This document shows positions 1 to 6,823 of a stretch of DNA of 19,545 bases, piece by piece (within the stretch, counting starts at the first letter, position 1; each line of letters opens with the position of its first letter). The DNA lies in contig CAJUQD010000050.1 of the NCBI GenBank assembly GCA_910588105.1, forward strand, positions 1 to 19,545, given 5' to 3'. This DNA is from an uncultured Oscillospiraceae bacterium (GTDB lineage: Bacteria > Bacillota > Clostridia > Oscillospirales > Oscillospiraceae). Made by a program: the position numbers and the translations under genes. Under the pieces are notes generated by a model that saw only the letters and a program-made list of their open reading frames with translations, was not told where the DNA came from and did not search any database.

Positions 1-1014
1 GACGTGCTCAGCCTCAATCCCAAGCTGGTGGAGCCCTTCCTGCGCCAGTGGCTGTTCGAGGGCAATATCAAGACCCGGCGCTGGCAGGACAAGTGCCTGG
101 AGTACCTGACCGCCAACTTCAAGGGCAAGGCCCTGGTGGAAAAGACCATGGAGGGCATCACCCTGAAGGAGATGGGCGACGCCGCCCGGGCCTACTCCCT
201 CCAGGACCTGGTGGCCCCGCCCGACGACCTGGTGGTCCATCCCATGCCCAACCTGTACTTCACCCGCGACCCCTTCGCCAGCGTGGGCACCGGCGTGTTC
301 CTCCACAAGATGTACTCCGTCACCCGCTGCCGCGAGACCATCTACGCCGACTATATCTTCAAGTACCATCCCGACTTCGAGGGCCTGGTGACCCGCTACT
401 ATGACCGGGACCTCCACGCCAACATCGAGGGCGGCGACGTGCTCAACCTCACCGAGGACACCCTGGCCATCGGCATCTCCCAGCGCACCTCCCCCGACGC
501 CATCGAGGCGGCGGCCCGCAACCTGTTCACCGACCCCGAGGCCAAGATCCGCACCGTGCTGGCCTTCGACATCCCCAAGAGCCGTGCCTTCATGCACCTG
601 GACACCGTGTTCACCCAGATTGACGTGAACAAGTACACCGTCCATCCCGCCATCTTGGGCCCCCTCACCGTGTACGAGATCACCCCGGGCCAGGACGACC
701 CCGCCGACCTGCACATCAAGCGGGTGGACTCCGACCTGAAGCACATCCTGGAGCAGTACACCCACGTGGACGACGTGCAGCTCATCTTCTGCGGCGGCGA
801 CGACCTGATCGCGGCGGCCCGCGAGCAGTGGAACGACGGCTCCAACACCCTGTGCATCGCCCCGGGCAAGATCGTGGTCTATCAGCGCAACGATGTGTCC
901 AACGCCATCCTGCGCGACAACGGCCTGACGGTGCTGGAGATGCCTTCCGCCGAGCTGTCCCGCGGCCGCGGCGGCCCGCGCTGCATGTCCATGCCCCTGA
1001 TCCGCGCCGAGTAA
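1..1014 (+). CDS. arcA: Arginine deiminase, 5' end cut by window edge
   Basis: Converts L-arginine to citrulline and ammonia, the first step of the fermentative arginine deiminase (ADI) pathway in the cytoplasm. The frame is open from base 1, so the true start lies upstream; the first GTG at 4 is simply an internal codon. The visible 337 residues carry the ADI signatures: FTRDP near residue 87-91, NIEGGDV at 141-147, the HLDTVF block with the catalytic His at about 199, and the C-terminal GGPRCMSMP with the nucleophilic Cys at about 328. These lie about 76-81 positions lower than the equivalent residues in the well-studied Pseudomonas enzyme (D166, E224, H278, C406), so roughly 75-80 N-terminal residues are missing. 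It is first in an arcA-arcB-arcC-transporter order. Identity is very secure. Confidence 0.97.
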   Translation, partial: DVLSLNPKLVEPFLRQWLFEGNIKTRRWQDKCLEYLTANFKGKALVEKTMEGITLKEMGDAARAYSLQDLVAPPDDLVVHPMPNLYFTRDPFASVGTGVFLHKMYSVTRCRETIYADYIFKYHPDFEGLVTRYYDRDLHANIEGGDVLNLTEDTLAIGISQRTSPDAIEAAARNLFTDPEAKIRTVLAFDIPKSRAFMHLDTVFTQIDVNKYTVHPAILGPLTVYEITPGQDDPADLHIKRVDSDLKHILEQYTHVDDVQLIFCGGDDLIAAAREQWNDGSNTLCIAPGKIVVYQRNDVSNAILRDNGLTVLEMPSAELSRGRGGPRCMSMPLIRAE

Positions 1015-1071
1015 GTTTCACTGTGCTGTTTTTCCCGTCATACCACTACTTTAATTTAGGAGGAATTTACC

Positions 1072-2064
1072 ATGGGCATCAACATTCGCGGCAGGAGCTT
1101 CCTGACCCTGCTGGACTTTACCCCCGCCGAGATCAACTATATGCTGGACCTGTCCGCTGAGTTCAAGCGGATGAAGAACAACGGTGTGGAGCACAAGTGG
1201 CTCACCGGCAAGCAGGTGGTGCTGCTGTTTGAAAAGACCTCCACCCGCACCCGCTGCGCCTTCGAGGTGGGCGCCCGCGATTTGGGCATGGGCGTCACCT
1301 TCCTGGATCCCGGCTCCTCCCAGATGGGCAAGAAGGAGTCCCTGGCCGACACCGCCAAGGTGCTGGGCCGCATGTACGACGGCATTGAGTACCGCGGCTT
1401 CAAGCAGTCCGTGGTAGAGGACCTGGCCCGCTACTCCGGCGTGCCCGTGTGGAACGGCCTGACCGACGCCTTCCACCCCACCCAGATGCTGGCCGACATC
1501 CTCACCGTGAAGGAGGAGTTCGGCGACGTGCGCGGCCGCAAGCTCACCTTCTTCGGCGACGCCCGCAACAACGTGGCCAACTCCCTGATGGTGGTGTGCG
1601 CCAAGCTGGGTATGCACTTCTGCGCCTGCGGGCCCAAGGAGCTGATGCCCGCCGCCGACCTGGTGGAGAAGTGCAAGGCCGTGGCCGCCGAGACCGGCGC
1701 CACCATCGAGCTGACCGATGACGTGAAGCAGGGCGCCCGCGACTGCGACGTGCTGTACACCGATATCTGGGTCTCCATGGGCGAGCCCGACGAGATCTGG
1801 GCGGAGCGCATCAAGCTGCTGCGGCCCTATCAGGTGAACAAGGAGCTGATGGAGCAGGCCAAGCCCACCGCCATCTTCCTGCACTGCCTGCCCTCCTTCC
1901 ACGACCGGGACACCACCATCGGCGAGGATATCTACCAGAAGTTCAACCTGCCCGCCATGGAGGTCACCGATGACGTGTTCCTGGGCAAGCAGGCCCGCCA
2001 GTTCGACGAGGCCGAGAACCGTATGCACACCATCAAGGCCGTCATGTACGCCACGCTGAAGTAA
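1072..2064 (+). CDS. arcB: Ornithine carbamoyltransferase, catabolic
   Basis: In the ADI pathway this enzyme runs catabolically, splitting citrulline with phosphate into ornithine and carbamoyl phosphate. The 330-residue length is normal for the family. Carbamoyl-phosphate binding motif STRTR is at residues 57-61, HPTQ at 135-138, the ornithine-loop sequence SMGE follows DIWV, and the catalytic HCLP is at 271-274, followed by SFHD. A strong Shine-Dalgarno site (TTAGGAGGA) lies about 7 nt before the ATG. The gene sits 57 bp after arcA and 10 bp before arcC, so it is clearly in the same operon. Sequence alone does not separate the anabolic (argF) from the catabolic (arcB) form; the catabolic assignment rests on the flanking arcA and arcC. 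Confidence 0.96.
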   Translation: MGINIRGRSFLTLLDFTPAEINYMLDLSAEFKRMKNNGVEHKWLTGKQVVLLFEKTSTRTRCAFEVGARDLGMGVTFLDPGSSQMGKKESLADTAKVLGRMYDGIEYRGFKQSVVEDLARYSGVPVWNGLTDAFHPTQMLADILTVKEEFGDVRGRKLTFFGDARNNVANSLMVVCAKLGMHFCACGPKELMPAADLVEKCKAVAAETGATIELTDDVKQGARDCDVLYTDIWVSMGEPDEIWAERIKLLRPYQVNKELMEQAKPTAIFLHCLPSFHDRDTTIGEDIYQKFNLPAMEVTDDVFLGKQARQFDEAENRMHTIKAVMYATLK

Positions 2065-2074
2065 GGGTGCGGCC

Positions 2075-3013
2075 ATGGGTAAGCGTATTGTAGTGGCCCT
2101 GGGCGGCAATGCCCTGGGCAATACCCCCGAGCAGCAGCTGGAACTGGTGAAGGGCACCGCCAAGCCCATCGTGGACCTGGTGGAAAAGGGCTATGACGTC
2201 ATCATCGGCCACGGCAACGGCCCCCAGGTGGGCATGATTAACTTGGCCATGGAGTTTTCCGCCAACAAGGGCGGCAACACCCCCTATATGCCCTTCCCCG
2301 AGTGCGGGGCCATGACCCAGGGCTATATCGGCTACCACCTCCAGCAGGCCATCCAGGACGAGCTGAACGCCCGCGGCATCAAAAAGGCGTGCGCCACCGT
2401 GGTCACCCAGGTGGTGGTGGACGAGTCCGACCCCGGCTTCCAGAACCCCACCAAGCCCGTGGGCAGCTTCTACACCAAGGAGGAGGCCGACGCCATCGCG
2501 GCGGAAAAGGGCTTCACCTTCGTGGAGGACTCCGGGCGCGGCTACCGCCGGGTGGTCCCCTCCCCCATCCCCAAGCGCATCGTGGAAATTGAGACGGTGG
2601 AGCAGCTGGTTTCCGCCGGCGTCATCGTCATCACCGTGGGCGGCGGCGGCATCCCCGTCGTCGAGACCGGCACGGGCCTGAAGGGTGTGGCCGCCGTCAT
2701 CGACAAGGACCGCGCCAGCTCCCTGCTGGCCCGGGACGTGAAGGCCGACCAGCTCATCATCCTCACTGCGGTGGACCGCGTGTGCGTCAACTTCAACAAG
2801 CCCGACCAGCAGGAGCTGCCCTCCATGACCCTGGCCGAGGCCGAGGAGTATATCAAGCAGGGCCAGTTCGCCCCCGGCAGCATGCTGCCCAAGGTGCAGT
2901 CCTGCATGGAGTTCGTCGCCAGCAACACCCACGGCGGCACCGCCCTCATCACCTCCCTGGCCCGCGCCGCCGAGGCGCTGGACGGCAAGACGGGCACGGT
3001 GGTGGAGAAGTAA
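2075..3013 (+). CDS. arcC: Carbamate kinase
   Basis: Transfers the phosphate of carbamoyl phosphate to ADP, giving ATP, CO2 and ammonia: the energy-yielding last step of the ADI pathway. The 312-residue protein shows the amino-acid-kinase fold signatures of carbamate kinases: VALGGNAL at residues 7-14, GHGNGPQVG at 45-53, and GGGGIPV at 189-195. The C-terminal MLPKVQSC segment is also typical. The start ATG lies only 10 bp after the arcB stop, and the ribosome site (TAAGGG) overlaps that stop codon, which suggests translational coupling. Identity is secure. Confidence 0.96.
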   Translation: MGKRIVVALGGNALGNTPEQQLELVKGTAKPIVDLVEKGYDVIIGHGNGPQVGMINLAMEFSANKGGNTPYMPFPECGAMTQGYIGYHLQQAIQDELNARGIKKACATVVTQVVVDESDPGFQNPTKPVGSFYTKEEADAIAAEKGFTFVEDSGRGYRRVVPSPIPKRIVEIETVEQLVSAGVIVITVGGGGIPVVETGTGLKGVAAVIDKDRASSLLARDVKADQLIILTAVDRVCVNFNKPDQQELPSMTLAEAEEYIKQGQFAPGSMLPKVQSCMEFVASNTHGGTALITSLARAAEALDGKTGTVVEK

Positions 3014-3050
3014 CGTCCCCGCGCCGCAACTGACTGAAAAGTGCCGGAAA

Positions 3051-3073
3051 GGCGGGGGCCCTGAGCCCCCGCC
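3051..3073 (+). terminator. Hairpin after arcC without a T run
   Basis: A perfect 9-bp stem GGCGGGGGC / GCCCCCGCC with a 5-nt loop sits 37 bp after the arcC stop. There is no T run after it, so it is more likely a partial terminator or an mRNA-stability hairpin that sets arcABC transcript levels against the downstream transporter than a full stop. No convincing promoter is seen between it and the transporter gene. Confidence 0.45.
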
Positions 3074-3138
3074 CGGACGGCGTTTGAGGTGATATCCGCA
3101 GGTACAATGAAACGTCTAACGTAAAAGGAGAGATTGTC

Positions 3139-4596
3139 ATGGCAGAGAAGAAAAAGAGGCGCTCGTTAAATACATTTGTGATTCTGCTGGTGGTTTTGCT
3201 GGCGGTTTCCATCGTCACCTGGATTGCCAGCGGCCAGACCTACACCGGCTTTGACGAGGAGACCGGCGAGGCCGTGGAGATGGCTGTGCAGGGCGCTTCC
3301 CTCAGCGACATCCTGATGGCTCCCCTCAATGGCTGGCATGACGCCGGAGATGTAATCGGCTTCGTGTTCTGCCTGGGCATTTTCCTGTCCATCCTGACCG
3401 CCACCGGCGCGCTGGAAACCGGCATTCAGGTGCTGGTGAAGGCGCTCCACGGCAAAGAGCTGGTGCTGGTCTGGATCCTGATGTTCCTGTTCTCCATCGG
3501 CGGCACCACCTATGGCATGGGCGAGGAGACTGTGGGCTTCTATATTCTGCTGGCGGCCACCATGATGGCGGCGGGCTTCGATCCCATGGTGGGCGCGGCC
3601 ACCGTCCTGCTGGGTGCCGGCTCCGGCGTGCTGGGCTCCACCCTGAACCCCTTCGCCACCGGCGCGGCCGTGGCTGCGGCCGGCGTTGATGTGAACATGG
3701 GCACCATTTTTGTTGTGGCCATCATCCTCTGGCTGGGCACCTTTATCCTCTCTGCCCTGTTCGTCACTGCCTACGCCAAGAAGGTGAAGGACGGCAAGGG
3801 CTCCATCCTCACCGCTGAGCAGATCAGCGAGTGCAAGGCCGCTTACGGCACCTCCACCGAGATCTCCAGCAACGTCCGCCTCACCGGCCGGCAGAAGGGC
3901 GTGCTGATCGTGTTCGCCTTCTCCTTCTTGATTATGATCCTGGGCTTCATCCCCTGGGGCAGCTTGAACGAGGGCATCTACAATGCCCTGGGCTTCACCA
4001 GCGTGATTACCGGCAGCCAGCTGGGCGACTGGTACTTCAATGAGGCCGCCACCTGGTTCCTGCTCATGGGCTTTGTGATGGGCTTCATCGGCCTGGAAGA
4101 CAAGAAAAAGCTCATGCCCTGCGTGATCAACGGCTTTACCGACATGATCTCCGTCAACCTGGTCATCGCCCTGGCCCGTGCCACCACCGTGATTATGAGC
4201 TCCACCGGCCTGGGTGCCTGGCTGGTAGAGGCGTCCATTACCGCGCTGACCGCCTCCGGCCTGCCCGCCCCCATCTTCGGCTTCCTGGACTATGTGCTCC
4301 ATGTGGGGCTGAGCTTCCTGGTGCCGTCCTCCTCCGGCCTGGCGGGCCTGTCCTCCCCCATCGTTTCCCCCATCGTGGCGGGCATGGGCTGGTCTGTGGA
4401 AACCTCCATTATGATCAACGTGGCCGCCAACGGCTTCGTCAACCTGTTCACCCCCACCTGCGGCTTCATCATGGGCGGCCTGGCCCTGGCCCGTGTGCCC
4501 TGGGACACCTGGGTGAAGTGGTCTGCCAAACTGCTGGCCGTCATCGCGGTGTTCTCCGCCGTGGTGCTGACCGTGGCTATGATGGTCCTCAGCTGA
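3139..4596 (+). CDS. YfcC/DcuC-type carrier, probable arginine/ornithine exchanger
   Basis: A 485-residue polytopic membrane protein of the YfcC family (C4-dicarboxylate anaerobic carrier-like, Pfam PF03606). The N-terminal basic residues are followed by a membrane segment at about 13-31, and many further hydrophobic segments follow. Family signatures are GGTTYGMGEET at about 121-131 and the re-entrant-type PSSSGLAGLSSP at about 396-407. Its place directly after arcABC makes it the likely antiporter bringing in arginine and exporting ornithine. It is not the APC-type ArcD; YfcC-type proteins take this role in many Firmicutes ADI operons. Start: ATG with AAAGGAGAG 6 nt before. Substrate is inferred from context, since homologs are also annotated as carriers of other amino acids or short peptides. 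Confidence 0.88.
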   Translation: MAEKKKRRSLNTFVILLVVLLAVSIVTWIASGQTYTGFDEETGEAVEMAVQGASLSDILMAPLNGWHDAGDVIGFVFCLGIFLSILTATGALETGIQVLVKALHGKELVLVWILMFLFSIGGTTYGMGEETVGFYILLAATMMAAGFDPMVGAATVLLGAGSGVLGSTLNPFATGAAVAAAGVDVNMGTIFVVAIILWLGTFILSALFVTAYAKKVKDGKGSILTAEQISECKAAYGTSTEISSNVRLTGRQKGVLIVFAFSFLIMILGFIPWGSLNEGIYNALGFTSVITGSQLGDWYFNEAATWFLLMGFVMGFIGLEDKKKLMPCVINGFTDMISVNLVIALARATTVIMSSTGLGAWLVEASITALTASGLPAPIFGFLDYVLHVGLSFLVPSSSGLAGLSSPIVSPIVAGMGWSVETSIMINVAANGFVNLFTPTCGFIMGGLALARVPWDTWVKWSAKLLAVIAVFSAVVLTVAMMVLS

Positions 4597-4637
4597 CGGA
4601 CCGTTTCACGTTAACAGCATAGAACCTCCTCTCAACG

Positions 4638-4681
4638 GGAAAGCCGGTCGCACGGGCCCTGGTCGTGCGGCCGGGCTTTCC
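4638..4681 (+). terminator. Large hairpin between transporter and AraC gene
   Basis: Arms 4638-4654 and 4664-4681 form a stem of about 17 bp (outer part GGAAAGCC with GGCTTTCC, inner CGCACG with CGTGCG) with one bulge, one G-T wobble and a 9-nt loop. The following bases are CTGTGTCTGTG, not a proper T run. It probably ends most of the arc operon transcript, possibly with some read-through into the AraC gene, whose start is 44 bp downstream. Confidence 0.6.
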
Positions 4682-4724
4682 TGTGTCTGTGCGCCATACA
4701 CCAGAAAGGCTGAAGGTGATCGTT

Positions 4725-6026
4725 TTGAACAGACCTGCGACCTTGCAGGACAACCTGGCCGCCACCAAGGACCCGGCCGCCATCTGCTCCTTTGACTACG
4801 AGGCTATCCAATCCCCCACCAAACCCCTCATCCACCAGGCTGCCCGCTTTCTCTACATCAAGCGGGGCCAAGGCGCCATTGAGATCGGCGGGGTGGAGTA
4901 CGAGGTAAAGCCCGACACCCTCATCGCCATCACCCCCTGGAAGATTTCCGAAATCACGGCGGTAGGGGAGACGCTGCAGTTCATGCGCATCGTCTACGAC
5001 TACCAATATGTCAACTCCGTACTCAAGGGCGTGCCCGGCTCTGAGGACGACAGCTCCGAGCTGCTCCAGTTTTTATCCATGGAGCCGGTGGTCTATCTGG
5101 ACTCGGTGCAGGCCCAGTATATGGACGGGCTCACCGAGCAGCTCAAGGCGGAGCTTGGGGTGGAGTCCACCCGGGTCAGCCAGCCGGACCGCCCCATGGC
5201 GCAGCTATACGTCACCAACAAGATCATCGAGCTGATGATTATGTACCGCCGCTACATCATGGCGGTGCGCGGGGAAAAGGATTATGAGCGGGACATCTCC
5301 ACCCAGAGCTCCATCCTCAGCTACATCTACGCCCACTCCTCCGAAAAGCTCACCCTGTCCAGCGTGGCGGGGGCCTTCTTCATCTCCGAGTCCACCCTGT
5401 CCAAGAACATCTCCGACATCACCGGCACCACCTTTTCCAAGCTGCTCACCGGCATCCGCATTGAAAAGGTATCCGACTACCTGATCTACACCGACCTGAC
5501 CCTGGACGAAATCGCCGTGCTGGCGGGCTTTGTGGACGCCCCCCACCTGTCCAAGAATTTCAGCGCCCAAGTGGGCACCACCCCCATGAAATACCGCAAA
5601 ATATACAAGAAATCCAAGACAAAATTCAACCGTACCGACAAAAACGTGGCCTTTGCCGCCACTGACTATATTTACAAGAACTATGCCGCAGAAAATCTCA
5701 CCGCCAGCCAAGTGGCCTCCCACTTCGGCATATCCATCCCGGAGATGAACCGGCTGATGCTCTACTACTCCGAGAAGAACTTTGAAACCCTGCTGAATTT
5801 TGTGCGGGTGAACCGGGCGTGCGAGCTGCTGGCCTCCACGGAGAAATATGTCATCGACGTGGCCTTTGAGGTGGGGTATAACAACATCAAAACCTTCAAC
5901 ATGAACTTTTCCAAATACAAAGGCATGACCCCCACCGAGTTCCGCAATCGGATTACCCTGCAAAAGGCGGACGGCAGCGAGACCGGCGGCAGCGGAAAGC
6001 GGGGCCAGGAGCGCGAAAAAGCATAA
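4725..6026 (+). CDS. AraC-family regulator with two tandem DNA-binding domains
   Basis: A 433-residue cytoplasmic transcription regulator, probably controlling the arc operon. The N-terminal part (about 1-130) looks like the cupin-type sensing domain of AraC proteins. Two full AraC/XylS DNA-binding domains follow: about 195-292 (ending in the typical ...AVLAGFVDAPHLSKNF...GTTPMKYRK) and about 311-410 (ending ...DVAFEVGYNNIKTFNMNF...GMTPTEFRNR). Each has both helix-turn-helix units and the conserved 'GxTPxxYR/FR' end, so the protein has four HTHs where the family normally has two. I chose TTG 4725 because AAGGTGA lies 5 nt before it; a GTG at 4665 is in frame but lies inside the preceding hairpin and has no ribosome site. 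The ligand is unknown; arginine is an inference from the neighbours. Confidence 0.85.
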   Translation: MNRPATLQDNLAATKDPAAICSFDYEAIQSPTKPLIHQAARFLYIKRGQGAIEIGGVEYEVKPDTLIAITPWKISEITAVGETLQFMRIVYDYQYVNSVLKGVPGSEDDSSELLQFLSMEPVVYLDSVQAQYMDGLTEQLKAELGVESTRVSQPDRPMAQLYVTNKIIELMIMYRRYIMAVRGEKDYERDISTQSSILSYIYAHSSEKLTLSSVAGAFFISESTLSKNISDITGTTFSKLLTGIRIEKVSDYLIYTDLTLDEIAVLAGFVDAPHLSKNFSAQVGTTPMKYRKIYKKSKTKFNRTDKNVAFAATDYIYKNYAAENLTASQVASHFGISIPEMNRLMLYYSEKNFETLLNFVRVNRACELLASTEKYVIDVAFEVGYNNIKTFNMNFSKYKGMTPTEFRNRITLQKADGSETGGSGKRGQEREKA

Positions 6027-6051
6027 TATGCAAAAACCATGCGAAAAAAGA

Positions 6052-6080
6052 TTGCATTATAGGCCAGAAGGGTGTATACT
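6052..6080 (+). promoter_or_regulatory. Vegetative promoter for argR leader
   Basis: TTGCAT (6052-6057) and TATACT (6075-6080) with 17-bp spacing fit a housekeeping sigma promoter. Transcription would start near 6087, giving a leader of about 215 nt before argR that contains the palindromic element. Just upstream, and overlapping the AraC gene stop, are two direct repeats ATGCAAAAA and ATGCGAAAA spaced 10 bp apart (6029 and 6039), a possible regulator site. Confidence 0.7.
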
Positions 6081-6132
6081 GGTAAGACCTTTCCGGCCCG
6101 CTTTCATATCTGAGCGGCCGTACCAATCGCCT

Positions 6133-6262
6133 CGGCGCCCAACCTTGCGGCCAAAACCGCCGCTGGCTGCGTTAAAAAATCTTGAAATGCGCAAAGTGTT
6201 CCTGCAATTTTTTGCCTTGCCGGCAACGATTTGGGCTCACAATTCTGAATACTTTGGCGGTT
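6133..6262. repeat. Imperfect palindromic intergenic element
   Basis: The non-coding stretch before argR folds on itself almost end to end. Arms 6150-6167 and 6219-6236 pair at 13 of 18 positions plus one G-U; AAAAAAT (6174-6180) pairs with ATTTTTT (6207-6213); an outer pair CGCCCAA (6136-6142) matches TTTGGCG (6253-6259) with one mismatch. No gene is visible inside. The layout is that of a dispersed, non-autonomous palindromic repeat (REP/MITE-like), and it resembles elements I associate with intergenic regions of Oscillospiraceae, but only one copy is in this window, so repetitiveness is unproven. As RNA it would make a long hairpin in the argR leader. Confidence 0.5.
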
Positions 6263-6289
6263 GACACAGCTTCCAAGGGCCAGTATAGG
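6261..6289 (+). promoter_or_regulatory. Second promoter-like pair just before argR
   Basis: TTGACA (6261-6266) and TATAGG (6284-6289) are 17 bp apart, a near-consensus pair. Use of it would start RNA near 6296, only about 6 nt before the ATG and after most of the Shine-Dalgarno site (AGGAAGG, 6291-6297), which overlaps the -10. Either it gives an almost leaderless argR mRNA or it is fortuitous. Confidence 0.4.
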
Positions 6290-6301
6290 GAGGAAGGACC
6301 G

Positions 6302-6799
6302 ATGAAAACAGACCGGCAGAAGCTGATATTAGAGCTGATTTCCGGGCAGGACGTGGGGACCCAGCAGCAGCTGCTGGAGCTGCTGTCCGCCCGGGGGGTT
6401 CGATGCACGCAGGCCACCTTGTCCCGGGACATCCACGCCCTCAACCTGGTAAAGCTCCCCTCCCCCGGCGGCGGGGTGCGCTATGGGGTGGAGCCTGTCC
6501 CCACGGCGGGGAACGACGCCAGCAAGCTGCTGAACATCGCGCGGCTGGCCTCCCTGTCCATTGAGGCGGCCTGCAATATCATTGTCATCAAAACCATGCC
6601 GGGGCTGGCCCATGCGGTGGGCTCCTTCGCCGATAAGCTGGAGGAACAGGGCCTGGTGGGCAGCATCGCCGGGAACGACACCATCCTGCTCATCATCAAG
6701 GACAGCGCGTCCGCCCAGGCGCTGTGCCGGGATCTGAGGGAGCTACTGTTCGGCGGGAAAGACGCTGGAGAAAAACGGGCCGCCGGGGCGGCCGATTAA
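6302..6799 (+). CDS. argR: Arginine repressor ArgR
   Basis: Arginine-sensing regulator: a hexamer that binds ARG boxes when loaded with arginine, repressing biosynthesis and, in many Firmicutes, controlling catabolism. The 165-residue protein has the winged-helix N-terminal domain with the DNA-contacting TLSRD (Ser41-Arg42), and the C-terminal arginine-binding and oligomerisation domain with GLAHAVGS at 101-108 and GSIAGNDTILLI from 120. It is slightly longer than usual (about 150) because of a basic C-terminal tail (GKDAGEKRAAG...). ATG 6302 has AGGAAGG 4-5 nt before it; an upstream in-frame extension would run through the palindrome and is not credible. It lies 24 bp before argS and probably shares its transcript. 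Confidence 0.94.
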   Translation: MKTDRQKLILELISGQDVGTQQQLLELLSARGVRCTQATLSRDIHALNLVKLPSPGGGVRYGVEPVPTAGNDASKLLNIARLASLSIEAACNIIVIKTMPGLAHAVGSFADKLEEQGLVGSIAGNDTILLIIKDSASAQALCRDLRELLFGGKDAGEKRAAGAAD

Positions 6800-6823
6800 T
6801 AAAAATACGGAGGCAGACGTTTT

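Noticed and set aside
1..1014. arcA as a truncated pseudogene
   Set aside because: The frame is open to the first base and all catalytic motifs are present; the gene is cut only by the window edge.
3084..3108. TTGAGG ... TACAAT as a promoter for the YfcC-type carrier
   Set aside because: The spacing is only 13 bp, too short for a housekeeping promoter; the carrier is more simply read through from arcABC.
6182..6301. N-terminal extension of ArgR from an upstream in-frame ATG
   Set aside because: It would translate the palindromic element, has no ribosome site, and makes ArgR far longer than the family.
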